A DNA stretch of 44,988 nucleotides from Halonatronomonas sp051745085 (lineage in GTDB: Bacteria > Bacillota > Halanaerobiia > Halanaerobiales > Halarsenatibacteraceae): assembly GCA_051745085.1 (NCBI GenBank), contig JBNJDR010000014.1:1-44988 (forward strand), in the 5' to 3' direction. Within the stretch, counting starts at the first letter, position 1, and the number at the start of each line of letters is the position of its first letter. The position numbers were made by a program, and so were the translations under genes. Positions 32,381-40,194 of this stretch are shown here, piece by piece. The notes under the pieces are model-generated. The model made no database searches. It was not told where the DNA came from and saw only the letters and a program-made list of their open reading frames with translations.

Positions 32381-33691
32381 TTAATACCCTGGAGGTACTC
32401 TATCATGACGATAAAGATCTGCTGTAGTTTCTCTGGCAATGATTAAATGGGATGCACCCTGGTTAACCAGAACGACCGCCGGTCGGGTGAGACCATTATA
32501 ATTACTTGAAAGAGCATAAGTATATGCACCTGTGGCAGGAATAGCCAGGATATCTCCTCTTTCTGGGTGAGGTAACATAGCGTCTTCAATTAAAATGTCA
32601 CCGGATTCACAACATTTGCCTGCAATCGTGACTTTAGTATCAGCTGCATCCTCACTTCGATTAGCTAGAAAAGCTTCATATTCAGCCCCATACAGAGCTG
32701 GCCGGATATTATCGGCCATGCCTCCATCAACAGCAACATACGTCTTAATTCCTGCTATCTCCTTAATACTCCCGACGGTATAAAGACTTGTTCCTGCACT
32801 CCCAACAATCGAACGTCCTGGTTCTAACAAAAGGCGAGGGAGGGGGTAAGATTCTCGTTCACAGGTTGCCACCAATTCTTCCCCTATTTCCTGAACCAAA
32901 CTAGCGATATCAACTTTCGGATCACAAGATTTTTCGGGAACCCCGAAACCTCCTCCTAAGTTTAGCTTTTCTACCAAAATTTCTTCCTGCTGACGAAGTT
33001 CGATCATAAATTTTAATAGGACCCAGATCAATTCTCTAAAAGCTGATACATCATATATCTGAGAACCGATGTGAGCATGGATCCCTCTAAAATTCAAATT
33101 TTCATCTGCTTCTATGCGCAGAATCAGCTCCAGAGCCTGGCCGGTTTTTATACTGACCCCAAATTTTGAATCAGCCTGGCCGGTCCTGATAAATTCATGA
33201 GTATGCGCAGATATGCCCGGGGTAGTCCTCACTATGCAGTCAACTACCACGTCTGCCTCTGCTGCCAGGGCACTTAATAGTTCTGCTTCATCATCATTAT
33301 CTACGATAATCGTCCCTACACCTTGTTGAAGAGCCTGTTTCAATTCAAGCCTACTCTTATTATTACCATGCATATAAATCTTTTCAGGAGGAAATCTACC
33401 TGCTATAGCCCGGCCGAGCTCCCCGGCCGAAACTACATCAAGACTCAAACCACTATCGGCAACAATTCTAGCCATGGCGGTAGCTAAAAAAGCTTTACTA
33501 GCGTAAATTATATCTGCTCCCCCAGGATAAGTCTTAACTGCTTTCTTAAACTTAGCTATATTCTGCCTTATTTCTGTTTCATCATAAACCAGGAGGGGTG
33601 ATCCAAAATCCTGCATCAATTTTACTACGTTAACTCCCCCAATAGTTAATATACCTTCCTGGTTTATCATCATAGTTTCTGTCAGTAACAA
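32381..33691 (-). CDS. lysA: Diaminopimelate decarboxylase
   Basis: Converts meso-diaminopimelate to L-lysine. A 436-residue fold III PLP enzyme: Lys66 (YASKAF) for the cofactor, HIGSQ, GGGFGVP, EPGRSIVG, and the active-site cysteine in KCCESGD, with GAYTYALSSNYN at the C-terminus. Starts at TTG eight bases after AGGAGA; the next in-frame ATGs lack a site. It is the first gene of the murein-peptide run, 33 bp from a promoter with an inverted repeat, not in a lysine-biosynthesis cluster. The simplest reading is that it consumes diaminopimelate freed by the next gene product. Confidence 0.94.
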   Translation of the reverse strand: MLLTETMMINQEGILTIGGVNVVKLMQDFGSPLLVYDETEIRQNIAKFKKAVKTYPGGADIIYASKAFLATAMARIVADSGLSLDVVSAGELGRAIAGRFPPEKIYMHGNNKSRLELKQALQQGVGTIIVDNDDEAELLSALAAEADVVVDCIVRTTPGISAHTHEFIRTGQADSKFGVSIKTGQALELILRIEADENLNFRGIHAHIGSQIYDVSAFRELIWVLLKFMIELRQQEEILVEKLNLGGGFGVPEKSCDPKVDIASLVQEIGEELVATCERESYPLPRLLLEPGRSIVGSAGTSLYTVGSIKEIAGIKTYVAVDGGMADNIRPALYGAEYEAFLANRSEDAADTKVTIAGKCCESGDILIEDAMLPHPERGDILAIPATGAYTYALSSNYNGLTRPAVVLVNQGASHLIIARETTADLYRHDRVPPGY

Positions 33692-33722
33692 TGTCTACAT
33701 CTCCTTTATGTAAATCTTCTGG

Positions 33723-33750
33723 ACTAGTTCCTCATCATTGATGAACTAGT
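33723..33750. promoter_or_regulatory. Inverted repeat at the lysA transcription start, candidate regulator operator
   Basis: ACTAGTTC at 33723-33730 and GAACTAGT at 33743-33750 form an 8-bp perfect inverted repeat with 12 bases between. It begins six bases after the -10 box of the lysA promoter, so a bound protein would block transcription initiation. The FCD-family regulator is encoded immediately upstream. Confidence 0.55.
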
Positions 33751-33756
33751 ACCGCT

Positions 33757-33785
33757 ATTATAATCCATAAATGATAAAAAGTCAA
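33757..33785 (-). promoter_or_regulatory. Sigma-A-type promoter of the lysA operon
   Basis: On the minus strand TTGACT (33785-33780) and TATAAT (33762-33757) are exactly 17 bases apart. The -35 box starts 8 bases past the stop of the regulator gene. The predicted leader is about 60 bases, too short for a lysine riboswitch. Confidence 0.78.
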
Positions 33786-33792
33786 CCGGTGG

Positions 33793-34521
33793 TTACTTTT
33801 CTTTTAACCCCCAATATTTTTTTATGTCGGCTATAATATTTTCGATGTGTACAACCATAGCTTCTTCTACTTTATTGGGGTCTCCGGTCTTTAAAGCGTT
33901 AACTATCCGGGCATGATCATCCACAACTGTGGAGCCCACGATGGTTCTCATCTGCTCCAGAACGGGGGAATAATACTCATTATTTCTGATCATCTTCAAA
34001 GCAGCTTCCAAAAAACTATTCCCGGCAATCTCGGCCAACTTCTTATGAAATTTCATGTCCTCTTCGCCCCTACTTACCCCACTTTCAAAATATTTGTGGT
34101 GTCGGTCAATAATTTCCTGTAATTCAGTAATATCTTCGTTATCTATATTTCCCACAGCCAAGCGAGCAATTTCTTTTTCGATCGCCCTCCTGGCAATAAG
34201 CATATCCAGTAGTTCCTGCCTTTTCTCGATTTTAGTTAGATCAAGAAATTGATTGATGGTCTCTTTCATCTGCCTATTTTGTTCATACTTCTGTAATGCT
34301 TGCTCGCCCCGAGAAGTTAAAATTCGACCTCGATAAGGTTTTTTCTCTGTAAATCCCCTTTCGTCCAGATGACGAAGGATCCGGCCGATCGTCGCCTCAC
34401 TAAAGGACTCGTACTCTCGAGAAATCTGTTGACTAATTATCCCTGAGCCTACTGGTCCTTCCAGGGAATTAATTATATTAAGAATCTCATATTCTTTTGC
34501 TGATAAATCCCATTTAGACAT
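33793..34521 (-). CDS. FCD-domain transcriptional regulator with winged-helix N-terminus
   Basis: A 242-residue regulator. Residues 8-75 form a winged helix (IISQQISREYESFSEATIGR, then LDERGFTEKKPYRGRILTSRG) unlike the compact GntR domain usually joined to FCD, and closer to the HTH of NrpR-like proteins. Residues 95-235 are the all-helical FCD ligand domain, with the metal-binding pattern DxxFHKKLAEIAGN (Asp154, His158 region), DDHARIVNAL and MVVHIENI supplying histidines. These domains sense small carboxylates or amino acids. It overlaps the preceding gene by 8 bp and lies just upstream of the lysA promoter, so it probably controls that operon. AGGAGG precedes the ATG. Confidence 0.88.
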   Translation of the reverse strand: MSKWDLSAKEYEILNIINSLEGPVGSGIISQQISREYESFSEATIGRILRHLDERGFTEKKPYRGRILTSRGEQALQKYEQNRQMKETINQFLDLTKIEKRQELLDMLIARRAIEKEIARLAVGNIDNEDITELQEIIDRHHKYFESGVSRGEEDMKFHKKLAEIAGNSFLEAALKMIRNNEYYSPVLEQMRTIVGSTVVDDHARIVNALKTGDPNKVEEAMVVHIENIIADIKKYWGLKEK

Positions 34522-35509
34522 TAAGTCTCCTCCTTTTCATCCGGGAAAGACCTGCGCGAACAAGGTCCATAGAAAAAGTAGATTTGTAGCCATCTGTTAC
34601 AACCAACCACTGGTTTTGCTGAAATGGTGATTTAGCCTGAAGCCCAACCGGCAAGGGGTAAAGAAAATCAACATGATGCATCCTTTCGGCATTCCAACTG
34701 GTCCCTGAACCAGCTAAATAAGGACCGATCAACTTTTCTGCATAAGCAGTCGGCGTCAAAGTTGTGATATGATGCAGCATTACCCTGCTGCCATAGCCTG
34801 GAAGAGGATCTTGAGCCGGTCGATATAGTTCTCCCCGATACTCTAAAATTCTTCCTGCGGGTCGAGCATATCGCCCTATCGCTACAGGGGAGCTCGGGTG
34901 CAGATGCCAATCAGCGGACAATAGATCTTTAGCGTAGTAGAGCTGGAGTCTAGTATCATCCCAGGTTGTAAAGAGCCACCAAAAACCCTTATAATAGATT
35001 ATACTACTATCTCGATATCTTTGTCCAGAGAGCATCACCTGTACCGGCTCCCATTTTAATGGAAAATTGCTGGCTTGATACAATGTTACCGTTTTACTTT
35101 GATTCATCTCTGGCAGCATATAATACTGATCTTCATGAGAAAATACCCAGGGATAAGAGAGATGCCAGGGTGTAGAAAGAATTATTCTTTGGTAGGCGAA
35201 GTCAGTCCCGTCGGAACTGATCGCTAAACCAATCTCTCCCTGGCCTGAATCGAGATTGAGCACTTCAAAAAAGAGATAATATTTATCCTCTGCCTTTATG
35301 ATGAATGGGTCTGCTACAAAACTGGCCCGGCAGTCATCTATATCTGCCGCGGTGATGATAGGATTTCCTGGTAATTCAACAAGCTGGCCGAGAGGGGTGC
35401 CTCGATACAAACCGATGCTCCATTTCCTCCCTTTCCGGGTGATAGGACCTGAAGAAAGCCCCTTGCCCGGTCGACGCAGACGAATTTTTTTTACAAAATT
35501 ACTTAACAC
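34514..35509 (-). CDS. Five-bladed beta-propeller protein (GH43-like / GINT1 N-terminal-like)
   Basis: A 331-residue protein with repeated propeller blades. DCRASFVADPFIIKAEDKYYL, FFEVLNLDSGQGEIGLAISS, HLSYPWVFSHEDQYYMLPE and DSSIIYYKGFWWLFTTWDD match the bacterial proteins related to the N-terminal propeller of plant glucosamine inositolphosphorylceramide transferase, themselves similar to family 43 glycosidases. No signal peptide is evident. A sugar-binding or sugar-transfer function is likely, but no catalytic set is certain. The GTG start is used since AGGAG is nine bases upstream and abuts the earlier TTG. It overlaps and is coupled to the FCD regulator, an unexpected partnership. Confidence 0.7.
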   Translation of the reverse strand: MLSNFVKKIRLRRPGKGLSSGPITRKGRKWSIGLYRGTPLGQLVELPGNPIITAADIDDCRASFVADPFIIKAEDKYYLFFEVLNLDSGQGEIGLAISSDGTDFAYQRIILSTPWHLSYPWVFSHEDQYYMLPEMNQSKTVTLYQASNFPLKWEPVQVMLSGQRYRDSSIIYYKGFWWLFTTWDDTRLQLYYAKDLLSADWHLHPSSPVAIGRYARPAGRILEYRGELYRPAQDPLPGYGSRVMLHHITTLTPTAYAEKLIGPYLAGSGTSWNAERMHHVDFLYPLPVGLQAKSPFQQNQWLVVTDGYKSTFSMDLVRAGLSRMKRRRLNV

Positions 35510-35565
35510 TAAAATCAACTCCTGATATTTTTAAATAAATAAAGGAAATCTTTTATTTTTACCTA

Positions 35566-35594
35566 ATTATATTATTACAGTTAGATTCCGTTAA
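35566..35594 (-). promoter_or_regulatory. Possible promoter of the propeller-regulator pair
   Basis: On the minus strand TATAAT (35571-35566) is 17 bases from TTAACG (35594-35589), which matches the -35 consensus at four of six positions. It lies in the divergent region shared with the cardiolipin synthase gene. Confidence 0.42.
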
Positions 35595-35613
35595 GCAAAG
35601 AAGGGGAAAAATT

Positions 35614-37032
35614 ATGGACATATCTGCTATCATACCAAGTGGAATATTTATCCTCAATTTTATATTTATAATTTTACTTATCTTTTTTGAAAGAAAAGAC
35701 CCTTCTGCTACCTGGGCCTGGCTTTTAATCCTCACATTGATACCCGTTGCCGGTTTTGTTCTCTATTTATTTTTGGGGCTTACTCCAAGAAAAAAACGGG
35801 CTTTTCAGCGAAAACAGGAAATTGATAACGTACAGAAAGTAATTTTTGCTGAAAACAGCACCTCTCTTGCTGAAGCTGATTCAGATTTTGATCACTTAGA
35901 AGAAGGGATAATCAGGCTGGCTCTAAAAAATAAAAACCCTGCCCTGGTCGGTTATAATAAGGTGCAGATTTATACCAATGGGAGCGATAAATTTGCTGAC
36001 CTTTTCAATGATATCCGCAATGCAGAAAAATACATCCATTTAAATTACTATATTATCGATGATGACCAGCTCAGCGAAGAGTTCCTGGACTTACTGGTCG
36101 AAAAAGCTAAAGAAGGCTTAGAAGTCAGGCTGCTCTATGATCGCATGGGGTGTCGAAATATCTCCAAACACCATCTCAACATCCTGGAAGATGCCGGAGG
36201 AAAAGCCGTTCCCTTCGCTCCCTTCGTATTAGATATCAACTACAGAAATCATCGGAAAAACGTTGTCATTGACGGCCAGATCGGTTATATTGGTGGAATG
36301 AATGTAGCCAATGAATATATCGGTAAATCAGATAAATTTGGCGACTGGCGCGATACCCACCTGCGTATAAAAGGAGAAAGTGTCGATAGTTTACAGCATC
36401 GGTTCCTTTTGGATTGGAACTTTGCTACCAGTAGAAACATCATCGACCAAAAAAAATATTTCCCGCCAAAAAAAGAAAAAGGCAGTTCGGCTGTGCAGAT
36501 AGTTTCTAGTGGGCCCGACTCTAAAGAAGAAGAAATAAAAGCCTTGTTTCTCAAGATGATATATGGGGCTGAACAAAATATATTCATCCAGACCCCTTAT
36601 TTCATCCCCGACCAGGCCATGTTAGAAGCCCTCCAGGTGGCTTCACGTTCTGGAGTCGATGTAAGGATAATGATCCCGGATCGATCGGATCATCCTTTTG
36701 TATATGCGGCTAATAATTCATTCGTAGGCCAGATGCTCGAATCTGGCGCCCGCTGTTATAGATATACCCGAGGATTCCTGCATAGTAAAACTATCTCTGT
36801 AGACGGTAGAATCACCTCCATTGGAACTACCAACATGGATGTAAGGAGCTTTAAGTTGAATTTTGAAATAAACGCATTTATTTACGACAGAGAGGTCACT
36901 AACCTGCATGAAGATATCTTCAGAAATGACTTAAAAAATTCGATCGAAATCACCCAGGAACTCTACGAAAATAGAGGCTGGTCCATGAAAGTTAGAGAAT
37001 CAATATCCCGCTTAATCTCCCCTATCTTATAA
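35614..37032 (+). CDS. cls: Cardiolipin synthase
   Basis: A 472-residue membrane phospholipase D family enzyme joining two phosphatidylglycerols to cardiolipin and glycerol. Two N-terminal transmembrane helices (about 8-25 and 33-57) precede two catalytic HKD motifs: His213-x-Lys215 with Asp220 (HRKNVVID) and His390-x-Lys392 with Asp397 (HSKTISVD). HLNYYIIDDD and QTPYFIPD are family-typical. The ATG is preceded by AAGAAGGGG. It is monocistronic and its TAA shares a TTATAA palindrome with the stop of the converging helicase gene. Confidence 0.95.
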   Translation: MDISAIIPSGIFILNFIFIILLIFFERKDPSATWAWLLILTLIPVAGFVLYLFLGLTPRKKRAFQRKQEIDNVQKVIFAENSTSLAEADSDFDHLEEGIIRLALKNKNPALVGYNKVQIYTNGSDKFADLFNDIRNAEKYIHLNYYIIDDDQLSEEFLDLLVEKAKEGLEVRLLYDRMGCRNISKHHLNILEDAGGKAVPFAPFVLDINYRNHRKNVVIDGQIGYIGGMNVANEYIGKSDKFGDWRDTHLRIKGESVDSLQHRFLLDWNFATSRNIIDQKKYFPPKKEKGSSAVQIVSSGPDSKEEEIKALFLKMIYGAEQNIFIQTPYFIPDQAMLEALQVASRSGVDVRIMIPDRSDHPFVYAANNSFVGQMLESGARCYRYTRGFLHSKTISVDGRITSIGTTNMDVRSFKLNFEINAFIYDREVTNLHEDIFRNDLKNSIEITQELYENRGWSMKVRESISRLISPIL

Positions 37033-40000
37033 ATTGATGTACTTCGTCTGGATTTCGAACTCCTCTCCCACTTCCCGGGCGAGGAGTTTTTGATATTCTG
37101 CCAGTTGAGCAGCCGACTTAACTGCCCCACTCTTAAAATCCAGAATAATTATCTCTTTATCCTCTTTATCAACCAGTAGTCTATCTATCCGCCTGCTTTC
37201 CCCTGCATCTGTTTCCAAAACATATTCACTTAAAATTTCATACTTAGGCGAAAAATATTCAGGGTTATTGTTAACAAACTTCTCCGCCCGCTCGATCAGT
37301 TTACTGGTCATCTTTCTCCCCAGAATATTACCGTACCGGGCCAGAACCAACTTTCTCGCTAACTCCATTTCCCGCTCCTGACCATGTTTTACATTTTCCA
37401 TAAAATAATGTAAGGCCAGGCCAACGATCCTATTTTGAGCCCGAGTTAAGTTTAACTCGAAATCTTTAGCCTCTCTGGCTTGAATGCTTTCAGCAGTATC
37501 GGGCCAGTCAGGTTGAAAATATTTATCCAAATTAATCGAAGCGGCTGCCTCATCCGGCTCAGGTTCTGGATAAATTATCTCACCCTGCTGCCAGGGGATA
37601 GTCAGCTCAACAAGTGAATTCTGTCCTGTCGCCCTGAGCAGGGCGGGTTCGTAAAAATTATAACTGTCATTACTCTCCCAGGAAAGACCCCCGGAAATGT
37701 CCAGCTTGCGGGGGGTATCTATATATATAAATAGATTATCAACAGGCCGGGTGAGGGCTACATACAGATTATTTATCTCCTCAGCCAGTTCCCTCTCTTC
37801 TTCTTTCTCCAGGAATTTAAAATCCAGCCACTGGAGAAGCCTGGTCTGACTGGAAGTAAGTAATAAATGGTCTTCTACGATCTCGTAATCATCAGAAAAA
37901 TTTAAATACAGCTTTAAACTCTCTGAACTATACCCACCCCCTCTAGTTCCTGGAGACCAATAAAAGAACTCTGTCGGAAAGGATAAACCCTTAGCTTTAT
38001 GGATGGTTAAGAGTTCTACAGCGTTTTCTGCCTGCACCGCTGCCTGTTCCAGCTCAGAAGAACCAGCTTTAGTGGAAAAATGATTAAGCAGTTCTCCCAG
38101 ACTGGAATTCTTCTGCATAATAGTAAAAAACCTATAAATATTTTTTAAAGCTGAACTATTATCTTTATAATAATTGACCACACCGCTTTTCCTGATTAAA
38201 CTATCCACTAAAAACGGATAGGGCTGATCTTTTAAAGCTTTAATCCAATCAAGTACATTTTTTAGTTTAGTATTGGTCTGTAAAAACGATCTAAAATCAG
38301 ACGCAGCTCTTCCGGCCAAATATTCAGCAAGTTCTTCCTGCTGCTTAATCAAAACCTGACAGGTCTCATGGGCCAGAGCACAGATCTCACTGCGTAAAAA
38401 AGCAAGCAGGCGAAAAATATCCGCCTGAGCAAGATATAAAATCAGATTGTACAGGGGTTCTACTGCTTGATGTTCGAGTAATTTTCCACCCTGATGCAGA
38501 ATAAAAGGCACATCCCGGGCTTCCAGCGCTTCAGCGATTTCTTGAAGTTCACTATTTTTTCTTGCTAAAACTGCTATATCACCATAACTAGAAAATTCCT
38601 GGACGATCTTATCTGCTATAGCTCCAGCTAGATCCCGGGTTATCTGCTGGTTATATTTTTCAATCATTCGTTGCTTGTCTTCCGGGTAATTTTGAAACGT
38701 CTTAGTTGCTGTGTTGATCTCGGCTGAACTTCCTCCAACCAAAACTTCCACGTAACCCCCTGTTTTTGTGGGCAGTGCCTGGACCGCCTGGTACTCCCAA
38801 TCAGCCTGTAAATCTGCAAAAAATTCATTTACAAAATTTAAAATCTCCTGGCGGCTCCTATAACAAATATCCAGGGATTCCACTTCTCCGCCGGTAATAT
38901 CGGGGAGCCTAAGAAAAAGTTCCTTTTCCCCATCGCGCCAGCCATAAATTGACTGTTTAGCATCGCCCACAGCGATTAAAGACCGCTCCCCCTGCAGTAA
39001 TCTCTGTAATATCTGCCACTGTAATACACTGGTGTCCTGGAACTCATCGATGAATAACGTTTTTATCTGATTTCCTAATAACTGACCTAAATATTCCATC
39101 AAATCTTCCCCGGGAAGATCTATATCTTCCTGGATCAGATAATTGTAGGTGAAATTAGCAATATCCTGATGAGTAAATTTCCGCTGCTTAAGCTTCAGCC
39201 GATCGTAAACTTGAAAAATATCTGCAGCCAAATCTAAAATTCTAGTTTGAGCTGGGAGAACCTCCTGGCTAAATATCTCCTGAGCCAGTCCGCTCTGAAA
39301 ATCTCGATATGCTTCTAGCAGTTCTTCTTTATACGGTTTTAATTCTTTTTTGCGAAATTTGTTGCCGTTCCAGCAGGTATCGTCTTTCAAGAATAAATCA
39401 GACTGGCTATAAATGTATTCCTTTAATATTTTTTCAGAAACTCCCCGTTCTTTTAATCTAAAAATATGTGCCATCTCGCTCTTGTATTTAGCAGTAAACC
39501 AATCTCTATTTAGCTCTTCTCCCCGAAAATCAGCAGCTTCCTGTAAAATATCCATAAGTTCATTCCACTGAGATATAAAGTCAACTCTTTGTTCAAACTT
39601 ATCCTGACCAGTACGATTATCTTCGATCAAAAGATACTTCCAGCGATTATGAAGGATCTCCTGGATGAAATTAAGGGGAATCTCAAAATCTCTGCTGATC
39701 TGACTCCCCAGTAGATTTTCGATCGTCTCAACTCTCTCCGGAGAAGATATGAATCTGCGGAATAATTCTTCTGTAATCTCCTGGTTTTCTTCGCTAGAAA
39801 TGATCTCATAATTATATAAACCATGATAGGGTGCAACTATCTCCCGAAAAAGAATATTTAAAAAGCTATCGATAGTATATATATTGATCATTTCTTTTTC
39901 TAACAGCATCTGCCGGTAAGTTGCATTAAGCCTGGTATAATCGAAGCTTAAACCAGGCTTAATTTTAATCAGGCTCTGCCAAACCTCGGCCTCCTGTCTG

Positions 40001-40194
40001 CCCTCAAGAAGTTCGGCGATCTGGGCAAAAATTCTTTCCCTGATTTCTGCTGTAGCTTTACGGGTGAAAGTTAATACCGCTATTTCACTAAAATCTCTAC
40101 CCTGGAGTATAGAAGAAATATATTCCAGAGAAAGACGATAAGTCTTGCCCGTACCTGCACTTGCCTTGAGAATTCTACTATTCTTTGAAATCAT
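37027..40194 (-). CDS. addA: UvrD-type helicase-nuclease, AddA-like subunit of a double-strand-break repair complex
   Basis: A 1,055-residue superfamily 1 helicase with a C-terminal nuclease. Walker A is ASAGTGKT at 11-18; TFTRKATAEIRERI is motif Ia; DEFQDTSVLQWQIL is motif II; GDAKQSIYGWRDGEKELF motif III; TIHKAKGLSFPTEFF motif V; NNLYVALTRPV motif VI. The PD-(D/E)xK nuclease near the C-terminus has RIDRLLVD and IIILDFKSG. It should unwind and resect broken DNA with its partner. The ATG overlaps the partner's stop as ATGA; an earlier TTG is less likely. Family could also be called RecB-like; length is a little below Bacillus AddA. Confidence 0.92.
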   Translation of the reverse strand: MISKNSRILKASAGTGKTYRLSLEYISSILQGRDFSEIAVLTFTRKATAEIRERIFAQIAELLEGRQEAEVWQSLIKIKPGLSFDYTRLNATYRQMLLEKEMINIYTIDSFLNILFREIVAPYHGLYNYEIISSEENQEITEELFRRFISSPERVETIENLLGSQISRDFEIPLNFIQEILHNRWKYLLIEDNRTGQDKFEQRVDFISQWNELMDILQEAADFRGEELNRDWFTAKYKSEMAHIFRLKERGVSEKILKEYIYSQSDLFLKDDTCWNGNKFRKKELKPYKEELLEAYRDFQSGLAQEIFSQEVLPAQTRILDLAADIFQVYDRLKLKQRKFTHQDIANFTYNYLIQEDIDLPGEDLMEYLGQLLGNQIKTLFIDEFQDTSVLQWQILQRLLQGERSLIAVGDAKQSIYGWRDGEKELFLRLPDITGGEVESLDICYRSRQEILNFVNEFFADLQADWEYQAVQALPTKTGGYVEVLVGGSSAEINTATKTFQNYPEDKQRMIEKYNQQITRDLAGAIADKIVQEFSSYGDIAVLARKNSELQEIAEALEARDVPFILHQGGKLLEHQAVEPLYNLILYLAQADIFRLLAFLRSEICALAHETCQVLIKQQEELAEYLAGRAASDFRSFLQTNTKLKNVLDWIKALKDQPYPFLVDSLIRKSGVVNYYKDNSSALKNIYRFFTIMQKNSSLGELLNHFSTKAGSSELEQAAVQAENAVELLTIHKAKGLSFPTEFFYWSPGTRGGGYSSESLKLYLNFSDDYEIVEDHLLLTSSQTRLLQWLDFKFLEKEEERELAEEINNLYVALTRPVDNLFIYIDTPRKLDISGGLSWESNDSYNFYEPALLRATGQNSLVELTIPWQQGEIIYPEPEPDEAAASINLDKYFQPDWPDTAESIQAREAKDFELNLTRAQNRIVGLALHYFMENVKHGQEREMELARKLVLARYGNILGRKMTSKLIERAEKFVNNNPEYFSPKYEILSEYVLETDAGESRRIDRLLVDKEDKEIIILDFKSGAVKSAAQLAEYQKLLAREVGEEFEIQTKYINL

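Noticed and set aside
33692..33756. Lysine riboswitch ahead of lysA
   Set aside because: The leader from the predicted start is only about 60 bases and contains just a short inverted repeat; lysine riboswitches need roughly 170 bases.
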